Assembly (NCBI GenBank): GCA_025526935.1
Contig: JAHLKD010000003.1
Span: 372,001 to 436,000 of the forward strand
Length of the DNA stretch: 64,000 nt
From: Cladochytrium replicatum
Taxonomy: Eukaryota; Chytridiomycota; Chytridiomycetes; Cladochytriales; Cladochytriaceae
Direction: 5' to 3'
Below are positions 1-10,125 of the stretch, one piece after another; positions within the stretch are counted from its first letter, which is position 1, and the number at the start of each line of letters is the position of its first letter. A program made the translations under genes and the position numbers. Under the pieces are notes generated by a model. It was not told the origin of the DNA. It made no database searches and worked only from the letters and a program-made list of their open reading frames with translations.

Positions 1-313
1 AAATGTTGTGCCATGATCAGATCACACACTCGATATATACATCAGAAGTAGCATACTCAAGTTGACTGATTGAGCTCCTGTCCAGAGCTGGCCAGTTCCG
101 TTGGAGAGACGGTTCAAGAAAACACCGCTCATGCAAGCGTTCATTGTCTCGAGACCGAACTAATGAAAACGACGGGATCATGGTTAATGTTGATAAAATC
201 GTGAGTTGGACGACATTCTATACCTTGTACGCCATAAGGCCACAGATGTACAGCCCGATGTTGCGGCCATCTTTCGCATTGAAACCTTGGAATGAACGTA
301 GCAGGATCGACTT
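1..313 (-). pseudogene. 5' end of a second MFS-like gene, start codon lost
   Basis: This stretch repeats the first two exons of the intact transporter at 806-2661. Exon 1 (313-224) encodes LLRSFQGFNAKDGRNIGLY and ends in MAYK before a 64-bp GT-AG intron. Exon 2 (159-57) begins FGLETMNACMSG and ends in LWTGAQSVNL, followed by a GTATGC donor whose intron runs off the left edge. Intron positions and phases are the same as in the intact gene, so this is a gene duplication, not a retrocopy. At the place of the start ATG the codon is AAG (313-311), and an in-frame TAA lies upstream with no other ATG. Either the copy is dead, or its start lies in an unseen upstream exon. The rest of the gene is outside the window. 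Confidence 0.7.
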
Positions 314-805
314 TGTGCGGATGAGAAGAACAGGACAGTGTGCGTCTGGATTTTACCGCGGGTGATGGATCACCGTAAAATCTTGTTCTTCCAACCAATT
401 GTACAACCTAAATCCAAGCCAATCATCCCCGCACTGTGTAATTAGTTGCTGCCAATCAACGAACGTTCCATTCCACACGAGCTCCACAGTTGGTAGATAT
501 TTGGAAAAGTTCACATCGATAAATTTTTTATCTGATCAAGTATATTAGTGGAAGCACTCCTATGTCCTTGGATTTAGAGCTTGTTAGTGATCAAAGAAGT
601 CGAGTGGGGCCTGTGTGGTTGAGTTGAACGTCGCTTCCTGCAATCGAAATCACGGTACTTCAAATGCTGGCTGCAACCATGGACGTCTTCCAACCTTAAA
701 GAATTTACAACCACCAACCCCACCTTTAAAAGCAACAAGATCATTCTTTTTTTGTCCTATTCATTCATCGCTACCACAATATAGAACATTGAGACGAGTC
801 AAGTC
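314..805. other. Intergenic, no gene recognised
   Basis: No coding signal, RNA gene or repeat was recognised between the duplicated fragment and the 3' end of the intact transporter. Open frames that enter this stretch on the plus strand are shadows of the transporter. Confidence 0.5.
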
Positions 806-2661
806 TCAAGCAACCATCAGCTCAACCACATCTGCACCATCAGACTTCTTCCGATCGACAACAACCTCTTCATCCGACGACACAGGGGTGCTGCCATACT
901 CGTCTCCGTTAAACTTGATCGTGTCCGGGTCAGGGTTAAACGCAAAAGATCCTCGGGGGATGAACGTAGACGCGAACACGATCGCACCTGCAATCGTCAT
1001 CATTACACCTCCGATCCAGATATACAGCTCCTTGCTCGGTGCCTTCCAGTTATCCCGCACTGTCGCCATAACGTTCGCGAGGATAAAGTAGACGACGAGA
1101 TATGTAACGTAAAGGAACGACATGACAGCTGCCAAGGGCGATGTGTGTGCGTCATGGGAATCAATGCCGGCGAGACGCGACTGGACGTACGCAGCGAGCG
1201 AGACGTCCCCCGACGCCCAACCGAATGAGATGATAGCCGCGACGGGAGTGAGCGACCACACGAATCCAAGAACGTTCTCGGTGGGCACGGTGACGTAGGG
1301 GAAGATCCATACGACGAGGACGAGGATGGCGTCGAGCCGGAGGAAAGGGATCGGGGTCTTGACGTGTCTTGCCAGAGCGAGCACTGTGAGTGCACCGAGA
1401 AGCTCACCAAAGTTTGAGCCGCCAGTGAGAATGTTTTGGAAGTCGGAGTTCTTGAGTTCAGACTTGGCATAAAACGGGAACAGAGTGTTCTCGAGGTATC
1501 GGTGGTGGACAAGTGCGAGAGCGTAGGCTGGGATGAGCCAGATCAAGGCCCGTTGAGTGCACACTAGCTGTAATTTATTTGCATCAGAGATGAGTCGTGA
1601 TGACGAATCCACATCTTGTTCGCATACCTTGACTCCAACCCAGATGGAGTAAAAGTACGAGTAGAACACGCTCCCCATGTCCTTGAAAATGCCCCGTCCC
1701 TTGTTTTCGGCCTTGAATTTTTCCAGCGCTTTGACCTTTGTCTCACTCGGCCGTAAAAAGTACCATAGAGTTGCTGAAATGGCAAAAGCAATGGGCATGA
1801 TCGTGACGGCATACTGAGCGTACATCAATTTTTAGAGTTATTCTAAAGACCGCGACCATCCAAAGCCTTACCCCCCATCCAAAGTAACTGATCCAGTAAG
1901 GAGACATCAGCGCCCCAACCGTTCCAGTAATCTCATAGCAAACATGAACCAAAGCGTCCATTCTACGCAGCTTGACCGCGTCCCCGCCAACAATCTCAGC
2001 AGGAATCACTCTGCGCATGAGCTCGACCATCCCGTGGAAGATTCCCGCCAAGGGATAAATCATGTAGATAAGATACGGGGTCTTCAAAAAAGCCCAATTA
2101 GAAAGGCTATATAAACAGTTGGAAACACTTACCCAAGATCCCCACGTAGCCTTGTTCTGTGACCCCTTCAAGTTCTCATAGTACCCAGGCACAGACCCAC
2201 CTGTCGCACCTTCCAAAATAGGCATGATGCAGATGACGACTCCAAAGAGTATGATTGCGGTCGTCAGGAGCCTAGCGGCGGTCATCCGCTTGATAAGTGG
2301 CCCAACAAGAAGCGACCCGATACATTGGCAAACTATAAGCAATCCGCCAAAACCCAGATTAGCACCTCGTTTTCCCAAGCACAACACTGTCATTATCTTA
2401 CCCAAGTTCACCGACTGTGCGCCGGTCCAGAGCGTCCCGGTGCTGACAACAACACCCGCAAGTCGGTTAAGGAAAATACCGCTCATGCACGCGTTCATCG
2501 TCTCCAGGCCAAACTGGGATCACGGTTCATCAAACATTCTCACTCACAACAAAGGTGGGCAGTTGGGGTACCTTGTAAGCCATGATCCCGCCAATGTACA
2601 AGCCGATGTTACGGCCCTCTTCGGCCGAGAACCCTTGAAACGGACGGAGGAGGATGGACAT
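806..2661 (-). CDS. MFS-type multi-pass membrane transporter, six exons
   Basis: Exons are 2661-2572, 2513-2402, 2332-2133, 2081-1872, 1813-1628 and 1567-806, separated by GT-AG introns of 51-69 bp, giving 519 residues. Three introns (69, 51 and 60 bp) keep the frame open, so a naive translation reads through them. The protein has about ten to twelve hydrophobic segments. It carries NIGLYIGGIMAYK near the N-terminus, a conserved LWTGAQSVNL after the second segment, and GGSNFGELLGAL before a late helix pair. The last 35 residues are acidic and hydrophilic, as expected for a cytosolic tail. The fold looks like the major facilitator superfamily (UNC93-like or a fungal-specific branch); the substrate cannot be told. 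The start at 2661 is favoured because the frame opens there and because the paralogue at 1-313 aligns from this codon. Its neighbour in the same orientation is that paralogue. Confidence 0.85.
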
Positions 2662-3031
2662 GTTGTCTTTGGATCGTTAAGCAGAGCGTGGGAGACGTGA
2701 TGCTGGAAAAGCAACGCAGAAGAACACGGCACGCGAAAACTGTTCCGCAGACGATTCCCGGCCAACGGTGAGCGCACGCATCGTTGGAGTACGCCACAAG
2801 CATGGTGGGTGATTTTTTTGATGTGAAATTTTTGTGGGGCTGAGCTGGTGTCAAAACATTAAAGGATCTTAACGGGATTACAAAAGGATCATTTCTTGCT
2901 ACAGATTAAATTTCGAATGCTGCAGCCAGAAAATACGAAGTGTTTCAACCAATCCAACCACGTAAGGAGATTGTTCTCACTCAAACAGGCCAAAAACAAT
3001 GTCATCATCATCGCTGGTACTGTCAACTTCT
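2662..3031. other. Intergenic, probable upstream region of the transporter
   Basis: About 370 bp between the start of the transporter and the 3' end of the repeat-protein gene. No TATA box, RNA gene or transposon end was recognised. It should hold the transporter promoter by position only. Confidence 0.4.
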
Positions 3032-3605
3032 TCAACTTCTGTCCAAAGTAGCTGCTCCAATGTTGTTCCACCATTCAAATACTGCCAAAAGACCATTCTG
3101 TTTTGCTCGATGCATTGGATTTCCACTCCTCTTCAATTCCAGCCCGCTTGATTTCCACCACTCAAGTACATCGACGTGACCCATTTCGCTTCCCTTCCCG
3201 ACCGCCCCGTCAGTGTACCGTAGCTCCAGCCTGCTCGCCCTCCACCAGTCAAGAATTTGGATGCGTCCGAGCTCGCTTGCTCGATCCATGGCAAGAGTTG
3301 TCCATTTCATGGCCAGGCCACTCGATTTCCACCAGCTGAGAACGTTAATATGCCCTTTGGCGCACGCCACGTCCATTGATTTGGTGGTATACATGGGTAT
3401 CTGGTGTCTGCTAGATAGGAATTTGTCCAATAGATCGACACGGCCGAGATTGGAAGCCTCGTCCATGTTGATCAGCAAGTGCACAAGTCAGCCTGGACCG
3501 TTCTTCTTCCGAAATAAGCGGCACATATGTATGCGCGAGTTTTGGTTCGTCGGCCAACGTCCCGAGCACAACCAGAATCGGATCGACAATCTCGAAGGGA
3601 AGCAT
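3032..3605 (-). CDS. F-box-like, ankyrin-like 'WW' repeat protein, possibly frameshifted
   Basis: The N-terminal frame from ATG 3605 begins MLPFEIVDPILVVLG, like the first helix of an F-box. The C-terminal frame (to a stop at 3032) holds five repeats of about 29 residues built on A-x-x-x-GHV-x-VL-x-WW-x-SSG-L; clear units contain GHINVLSWWKSSGL, GRIQILDWWRASRLEL and GHVDVLEWWKSSGLEL. Such ankyrin-like repeats, often behind an F-box, are greatly expanded in chytrids, where they are thought to act in protein-protein contact. The two frames do not join: the shift lies near 3480 and no convincing intron covers it. A one-base frameshift is likely, so the gene may be a pseudogene or the base call wrong. 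Its length (about 190 residues) is short for the family. Confidence 0.6.
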
Positions 3606-4219
3606 AACGGTCACCTCGCCATCATCCTAATATCTTGTCACTCGAAAATGCTCAGGACGGCGTGGGTTAGTTAGGATTAGTTAATCATGTCTGTGGCTGG
3701 TCACCAATATATTTCCTCAATTTTCCTAACAGTTCTGCATGAATGTTCATCTAAGAATTATACTAGAGATCAAAAAATGGAAACCTTGATACATCAGGAA
3801 ACTTTGGCGGTGCTTCAGAGCCCTCAGGGTGAGGCTTGTTCGCTGTCTGGATGTACGATCAACAGAATTTTAACGGATTTCTCAGAAACGCAGCAGCGCT
3901 TGAAGAGGGTTTGGGAAATCTCGATATGGACTAGGGTGCACCGCAGGGGGGGACTGCGCAGGTGTCGAGTTCTTATTGCTGATTATTAGGGGACACAGCC
4001 ATTGCAGTGGAAGTTTTTTCTCGCTGGTGTCACAGTGCATGGTGTATGAAGTGGTTTGTGTTAGGTGTCTAGTCTCCCTTTGAGGTAAGGTGCTATGTGA
4101 TGTCATTCGAGCATTGGAATTGAAATCTGGCTGCGCTCCCCTCCAGTAGATCAATTCAAAGACGTTTACAAGCCCTGCGATGCCTGGTAGAGGGACCGAA
4201 AAGCCTGTAGGTAGCACTT
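3606..4219. other. Intergenic, no gene recognised
   Basis: Only short, low-quality open frames occur here on both strands. No repeat shared with the rest of the window was seen. Confidence 0.4.
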
Positions 4220-4616
4220 CCTAGGCAAGAAAGACATTGAAGCCCTTGAGGATCCAAAATTCAGGTGGGGTTTTGCAAGTTGATTAATTCTCTTGCACTC
4301 ATGGTTTGTAAGAGGGAACGGGAAGTGCAGACACAACAGTTGTGTAAAGGGATAGGATTGCTGCGCGTTCTGTGTGGATTGGTTCTTTGGGAGGAAGTGA
4401 CAAGTTGTGGAATTTCATGAAGGTGGCTGTCAGGGGTTGATTGTTCAAGAATTGTCTGAACGAAGTTCTGGATCCTGAAGAGTACGAGTGGGCTGTTGAA
4501 ATGGTAAGGACTGATGCTGTTTATCATGTTTTATCGAAATTTGGCTCAGTGTGTGAGAAGATAGAAAGTTCCACAAAGGAGGAAGATTGCTACCTTGTGA
4601 GGAAAGGGTGACTCGA

Positions 4617-5093
4617 TGTTAAAAACCAAGGGCTTCTCCTGGCAGCGGTAGGGCGTCTTTAGCTGTACTGTAGCTAGCACAACAGCTCCAGGTTCCGTCT
4701 CTTGGCCCAGTACCTGTTCTCCCAGGTGTGTATATGCCTAATACTCCGACAGGCTGTACACTACACCCAAGCTGGTCAGGCAACCAGGGAATGCTGTGGT
4801 CAAAGACATTGGTCACATCAACTCCTATATTCAAGTGAACAGTGCGTGTGGGCATACCTGTGGTCAAAGACATTGGTCACATCAACTCAAAGGACCAAGC
4901 CACACCACATTCCCCACTAAATGCCAAGATCACTCCACACAGGACCTGCCAAACATGGATATAAATACATGAAATACAAGTCCATAAATAAGAATGAAGA
5001 GGGATTGACAAAAAAACTCTCAGGTCAAAGAGAAAAAAGACAACCCAAAGGATAACCCATATAGCAAACAGTCTGATATGCTAGTTTTTAACA
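4617..5093 (+). mobile_element. 477-bp TIR element, copy 1 (MITE-like)
   Basis: It begins TGTTAAAAACCAAGGGC and ends CTAGTTTTTAACA, giving imperfect terminal inverted repeats. Internally a 28-bp motif (GTTGATGTGACCAATGTC and following bases on the minus strand) occurs twice, about 30 bp apart. No transposase is encoded; the short open frames are shared by all copies and look non-coding. It is nearly identical to copy 2, so the duplication is recent. The superfamily is unclear; a 5-bp target duplication around the composite would be unusual for most fungal DNA transposons. Confidence 0.7.
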
Positions 5094-6495
5094 GATGCCG
5101 CCTCGAAGACGATACACTGGGTCACCGTGTATCGCTCGTCAAAAAAGACAAAAAAGAAAACATACGATAGAGAAACAGAAGGAATGTGTGTGGAGTTCAC
5201 AACTAAACTTACACAACCCCCAATCCAATATGACTGACTTCGAAATTTAGAAAGGACCAAAGGGATAGAGTACTCTGCTCGTACCATTTCAGGCATTCTA
5301 GATCAAAGATCAAGGTAGACCACAATGGGCCCATAACATACGAAACCCCAGTGTGGTGGAATCGCAAGCAAAAGCGCAGGTGCAAAGCTAAACAACAATG
5401 CAAGTGCAGAAGCGGTGAACGAGACTAACTAGCAACGTTCTAATGGTAAGTGTCAAGGAACTGAGAGTGCAAGCTGATGAATGCAAAAATCAGGGATCCT
5501 CCATGACAAAACCCAAAGACAAAAGAGTGGAAGCTTGTGCACTAGCAACACCAGCTACGATAGGGGTATATAACACAAAAAATCCAGATTCAACTGGCGC
5601 AGGTGGTTTCTTCAAAAGCCGTTGACAAATGTTGGTCTGTAACAGATCGAAAGGAAACCTCTTCATGGTATGCTGTGTCCAGAAACCAAGGTGATGTCTA
5701 TGTGAAGACAACCGTGGGAAACAAAACGCGTCACGTGCTGCGCCACATGCCCGAATTTGATGGAAACTCGTCAACGTGAAGTAGACCCCAATCTCCAAGC
5801 CCAGAAAAGTCCCGCAAACTTCATGTATCCGCGTTGCGCGCGATGCATCCACAGGCAATGGAGGTGCCATCTCAAGAAACAATGGAGTTGTTGAAGGAAA
5901 CAAAGTTCATGATGCATGCATACGGACATGTCACCATAACTCTGCAGGCAGCCAACGAAACCGAGCGAGCAATACACGAATCGATTCGCAATGCGTAGGC
6001 GATGGTTTTGATAGGCACTTGCCGTGGTCCAGCGAGAACTGACGGATCAAAGCTGAAAGCTTCGAAATGCTGTAGCTCCATGAATCCTCCGCCAAATGAC
6101 GCGAGCTGGGCACCAATCAATCCGGCTTGATGAGACGGTTCTTCTGAGGTACTGTTCGCGACGATCAGACAAGAATTGGCGAAATCAAAAATCGAAGACC
6201 TCTGGAGCAGACCAAAGGTAGTGAAGTTGGTCAAAAGGCTCAGGAGCAAAGATAGCAACATCAGAAAGCGAGGAAAGCGATGGTCTGTCGGAATTCCTCT
6301 CAAAAAAGTGTGCCAGAGTCCCCAGAGCAAAAAGAAGGTTGAAACCACCAGGGATGCTCGAGATACATAAGGAGCAAAACCCGTTCGCGTAGGAGGTGAG
6401 AATCGATCCTGAGAATCCTCCGTATCTGTAGTTCCATGTGTCGGTCCACACCGACTGAGACAAGAAGGTAATAGTTCCTGGATGAAACCACCACC
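5094..6495 (-). other. Coding-like but decayed segment between TIR elements
   Basis: On the minus strand three overlapping frames carry protein-like sequence that continues from one frame to the next: ISSIPGGFNLLFALGTLAHF to about 6185, then a run ending near 5872, then a third to 5490. The frame changes look like single-base indels. Hydrophobic segments are present but no motif is recognised. It occurs nowhere else in the window. It may be a host gene fragment trapped between two element copies, or the decayed body of the parent transposon. Confidence 0.35.
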
Positions 6496-6972
6496 TGTTA
6501 AAAACCAAGGGCTTCTCCTGGCAGCGGTAGGGCGTCTTTAGCTGTACTGTAGCTAGCACAACAGCTCCAGGTTCCGTCTCTTGGCCCAGTACCTGTTCTC
6601 CCAGGTGTGTATATGCCTAATACTCCGACAGGCTGTACACTACACCCAAGCTGGTCAGGCAACCAGGGAATGCTGTGGTCAAAGACATTGGTCACATCAA
6701 CTCCTATATTCAAGTGAACAGTGCGTGTGGGCATACCTGTGGTCAAAGACATTGGTCACATCAACTCAAAGGACCAAGCCACACCACATTCCCCACTAAA
6801 TGCCAAGATCACTCCACACAGGACCTGCCAAACATGGATATAAATACATGAAATACAAGTCCATAAATAAGAATGAAGAGGGATTGACAAAAAAACTCTC
6901 AGGTCAAAGAGAAAAAAGACAACCCAAAGGATAACCCATATAGCAAACAGTCTGATATGCTAGTTTTTAACA
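6496..6972 (+). mobile_element. 477-bp TIR element, copy 2
   Basis: Same length, orientation and sequence as copy 1, including both internal 28-bp repeats. It is separated from copy 3 by only GATC (6973-6976). The flanks (CCACC on the left, GATCT on the right) do not form a target duplication. Confidence 0.7.
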
Positions 6973-6976
6973 GATC

Positions 6977-7323
6977 TGTTAAAAACTAGGGTTAGTTCTG
7001 TGTGGAGTGATCTTGGCATTTAGTGGGGAATGTGGTGTGGCTTGGTCCTTTGAGTTGATGTGACCAATGTCTTTGACCACAGGTATGCCCACACGCACTG
7101 TTCACTTGAATATAGGAGTTGATGTGACCAATGTCTTTGACCACAGCATTCCCTGGTTGCCTGACCAGCTTGGGTGTAGTGTACAGCCTGTCGGAGTATT
7201 AGGCATATACACACCTGGGAGAACAGGTACTGGGCCAAGAGACGGAACCTGGAGCTGTTGTGCTAGCTACAGTACAGCTAAAGACGCCCTACCGCTGCCA
7301 GGAGAAGCCCTTGGTTTTTAACA
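6977..7323 (-). mobile_element. 347-bp internally deleted TIR element, copy 3, inverted
   Basis: This is the reverse complement of copies 1 and 2 with an internal deletion that removes the part next to the CTAGTTTTTAACA end. Both terminal repeats are kept. Together with copy 2 it makes an inverted repeat with arms of about 330 bp. Its outer end touches the CTCGA target duplication. Confidence 0.7.
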
Positions 7324-7429
7324 CTCGATCTGTTTGTGTTTGCTGATGTTCTTGGAGGGAATCTCTTTGTGAAGGCGTATGGGGTTGTCGAGACTGCCAC
7401 AGGCAGTGTCTACAGGAGGTAAGAAGAGT

Positions 7430-9690
7430 TGGCTGAGGTACTCTCTGAGCAATGTCGTATCATATGTCGTATCATATGCAACTTGAACAATGTTGTATTA
7501 TGTGCAAACATGAGCAACGTCGTATCTTGTGCAACATGACCAAGAGCTCTTTGGAGTGGACACATCCCGGACGAAGCATGAAGAGATCCGGTGATGTGAA
7601 CGTCTACAGTGCCTTTGGAAGATAAGGAGAAGATTAATTTTACTCATAAGGTAGGTCTTTGAGATTTTGTTAGTTTGGATTGACCTTTCAGGCTTTCCAG
7701 TTTGAGATGTCTGATTCTTGTCATGTGTTACAATGTCAGACGATTCTGCAAATGGTGCACAATTAGCGGCATACAAACACATAACTGTAACTTAGCCATT
7801 AAAATTGGCCCAGATTTTCACATGACTGTTCATCACCTATAACTTAAGGTTACTTGCAGTCCTAAAGCTTTTAACTACTGATCACCACTGGTGTGTTTCC
7901 TTTTCTTTCCATGCTTCATCTGAACAGGTTGGTGATGCAACATGGTGAGATGATGTCAACACCACTAAGCCACTTGCCACAATGGCAAGTTGGTTACATC
8001 TTGCGAAGACTAAATTTCCTGAACACACAGAAACACCACAAAATTGTGAACAGATGAAATGAATCCTTAGCTACTTTTGCCTGTGAAATTGGGGGCAAAA
8101 ATTCACACACTTATAAAGGCCTGTTTGAATTTTAACCATTTAGAAATAAGTCACCAAATTTTAAATTAACAAGAACAAAGAAGTCACCAAATTTTAAATT
8201 AACAACTGTTTGTAAAGCTTGTAATTCTGCATTTTCCTCCACTTTAAGATATTATATGTAATAAATCTACATTTGAAAATGTTGATTCAATTTTCTTTGA
8301 CAAAATAACATAATTTTCAGCTAAAAAGATAGAAATAAATAAACTACATATAATATAGCTTGGCTATTGTGGTATTGCAAACTCCAAAAAGCTAACATAA
8401 AGCCAAGCATATAACAGTTCACTGAATATGTAGGCAAGCCTTAATAGGATTATAATCCAGCTTTGAGAGAATATAGCAACAAACTATATTATACCGATAC
8501 TGATTTTTATTTTTAGATTGCCCATAGGATTTCAAAATATGGTGGTTCAGGAAGAGGTAAAGTTGCATATTATTATACTAGAAAGTCCATTTTCCTAATA
8601 AATTTAGTTGTCGACTTTGCAATACACTAAATAACAATAGGTAGTTATTGTCTCACCTGACAGATTAAAGAAACAATTTCACTAAATAACAATAGGCAGT
8701 TAGTGTCTCTCCTGACAGATTAAAGAAAAAAATATTTTATATTCAGTTTTAAACTATTAACTATTATTATTGTAATTTCTAATAATATCGACAATGCTAT
8801 AAGGCCACTGGCCCCTTTTATTGCCCACCTGGTACTTTCTCTTATTACTTTGTTAATAGTAATAATAAAATTGTGTTGGTACAATGCCTGATATAACCTA
8901 TTATACTGGGATTCATAATTTATTATCTATCTATAAGTGCAAAGAGAAAGACAAAGGTAAGAGAGGGGGTACCCCTCTTCGGCCTATGAGTAATCTAAAG
9001 TACTGGAGGACTTTTCAAGTTATAAGCCCATAGGTATATGTAATCTCCAATTACGGCTGCCATAATAGCCTGAGGGGAGATTGAAGACATATTATATACT
9101 CTTAAGATATCCCAACATAGCTTAAATATTGAGGGGTATCAGGGTGGGATAAATGGACCTGAGTATAACCTATTGATAACCACCATTTAAGACAGGTTTA
9201 AATACTTCAACAATTCGCCCTCTAAATGAGATCGATCATTGATAAGACAAAATCCATCCGTATCTTAATCATACTCGCTTTAGAACAAATAACGAGCAAT
9301 TTACTTAGAAAATTTATTTGGAACTGGACACAGATTGTTAGGCAACAAAATATATACCTTGTTAACACGGAGTGCTTTTATTTTTGATTATATGCTAAAA
9401 TTTTTAGTTAAATTAGCAACTATTAGGATAGCCTTTATATAATGATAATGTTAGAATGGGGCCAATGAATATGAGGCCTGACCTCTACCTGCCAAATAAT
9501 AATACTTAACACCAGATAGATAGCAATTACCTTACTTTTGCTTGGATCTTACATTGTATAATAAGATGACTAGAGGGGGGTATTAAATTCTATATCAGGT
9601 ATCCCAATGTGAATTTTGACCATATTATGGTTGTTTTGAATTTTGACCCTTTTATGGTTTTTATGGTCATATTTTTGACCCTTTTTAGGT
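7430..9690. other. AT-rich gene-free stretch
   Basis: From about 7.8 to 9.65 kb the sequence is far richer in A and T than its surroundings and has no open frame above 60 codons. It holds short direct repeats: TCACCAAATTTTAAATTAAC at about 8150 and again at about 8183, and GAATTTTGACC with variants at 9610-9690. No mitochondrial gene, LTR or tRNA was recognised. It could be a decayed transposon, an AT-rich chromosomal segment, or an old organelle insertion. Confidence 0.5.
8625..8730. repeat. Two-unit 55-bp tandem repeat
   Basis: The unit starts CACTAAATAACAATAGG and includes CTGACAGATTAAAGAAA. The second unit begins at 8680 and differs by a few bases. Confidence 0.75.
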
Positions 9691-10125
9691 AGTTGGTGGG
9701 AGGTGCGAGAACTCGTACTCGTACTGGCACTGCGTCAGGATTCATCAAGTCTCACGAGGCACAGAGAAATCACGGCCCCTTATGTATTACCATCTTGGTC
9801 AAGCACGTGGACATGTGCGTCCAGTCTCCTCTTGTGGTGCACTGCCACCAATTATCTGGATGGACTATGGATGAATCAGGATGGAAACACAAAAACAGGA
9901 AGACAGAGGCTGTTGTATTATGAGCGTTACGGGACTCTATTACTACACTCACTTTATCAACCATACATGTAACACACTACGACGTAACAGATGGACTGGA
10001 GACGTCCAGGAGTTCTCTATGTGGGATGCAGAGAGACCTGTTGATAATAATTGTTAAGGTGATAACAATTGTTTACTCGGTAAGAGTAACATGTAAATTT
10101 ATAATGGGGTCTAGCACATGTTTAA
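9691..10125. other. Flank of the decayed LINE, nothing recognised
   Basis: Two short overlapping open frames (9693-9972) have no recognisable product. The stretch probably contains the 3' untranslated end of the LINE on the minus strand, but no poly(A)-like end was identified. Confidence 0.35.

Larger units (their letters stand above)
4612..7328. mobile_element. Composite of three TIR elements with 5-bp target duplication
   Basis: The sequence CTCGA occurs directly outside the left end of copy 1 (4612-4616) and directly outside the right end of copy 3 (7324-7328). The outermost ends are TGTTAAAAACC and its exact reverse complement, so the whole 2707-bp block 4617-7323 looks like one inserted unit. 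Inside are a full copy, a 1.4-kb non-repeat segment, a second full copy in the same orientation, and a shortened inverted copy. The inner element ends lack matching flanks. Confidence 0.65.
4453..7424 (+). pseudogene. Open frame of unknown function split by a composite transposon
   Basis: Left of the insertion, a frame entered through a possible AG acceptor near 4452 reads NCLNEVLDPEEYEWAVEM and runs to the CTCGA at 4612-4616. Right of it, the same frame resumes at 7329 as LDLFVFADVLGGNLFVKAYG and ends at a good GTAAGA donor at about 7425. With one copy of the target duplication removed the two parts are in phase, with a single in-frame TGA just before the junction. More coding-like frame lies upstream (4220-4440, including LALMVCKREREVQTQQLC). 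I do not recognise the family. The piece is either a host gene or an older transposon gene that was hit by the element. Confidence 0.45.

Noticed and set aside
615-1091. 158-codon plus-strand open frame
   Set aside because: It is antisense to the last exon of the transporter and has no coding features of its own.
4619-4873. 84-codon frame repeated identically at 6498 and 7067
   Set aside because: It is conserved only because the TIR elements are nearly identical copies; the diverged copy at 21646 does not keep it open.
7800-9650. Nuclear copy of mitochondrial DNA
   Set aside because: The AT-rich stretch contains no mitochondrial coding, rRNA or tRNA sequence that I can recognise, so the origin stays open.
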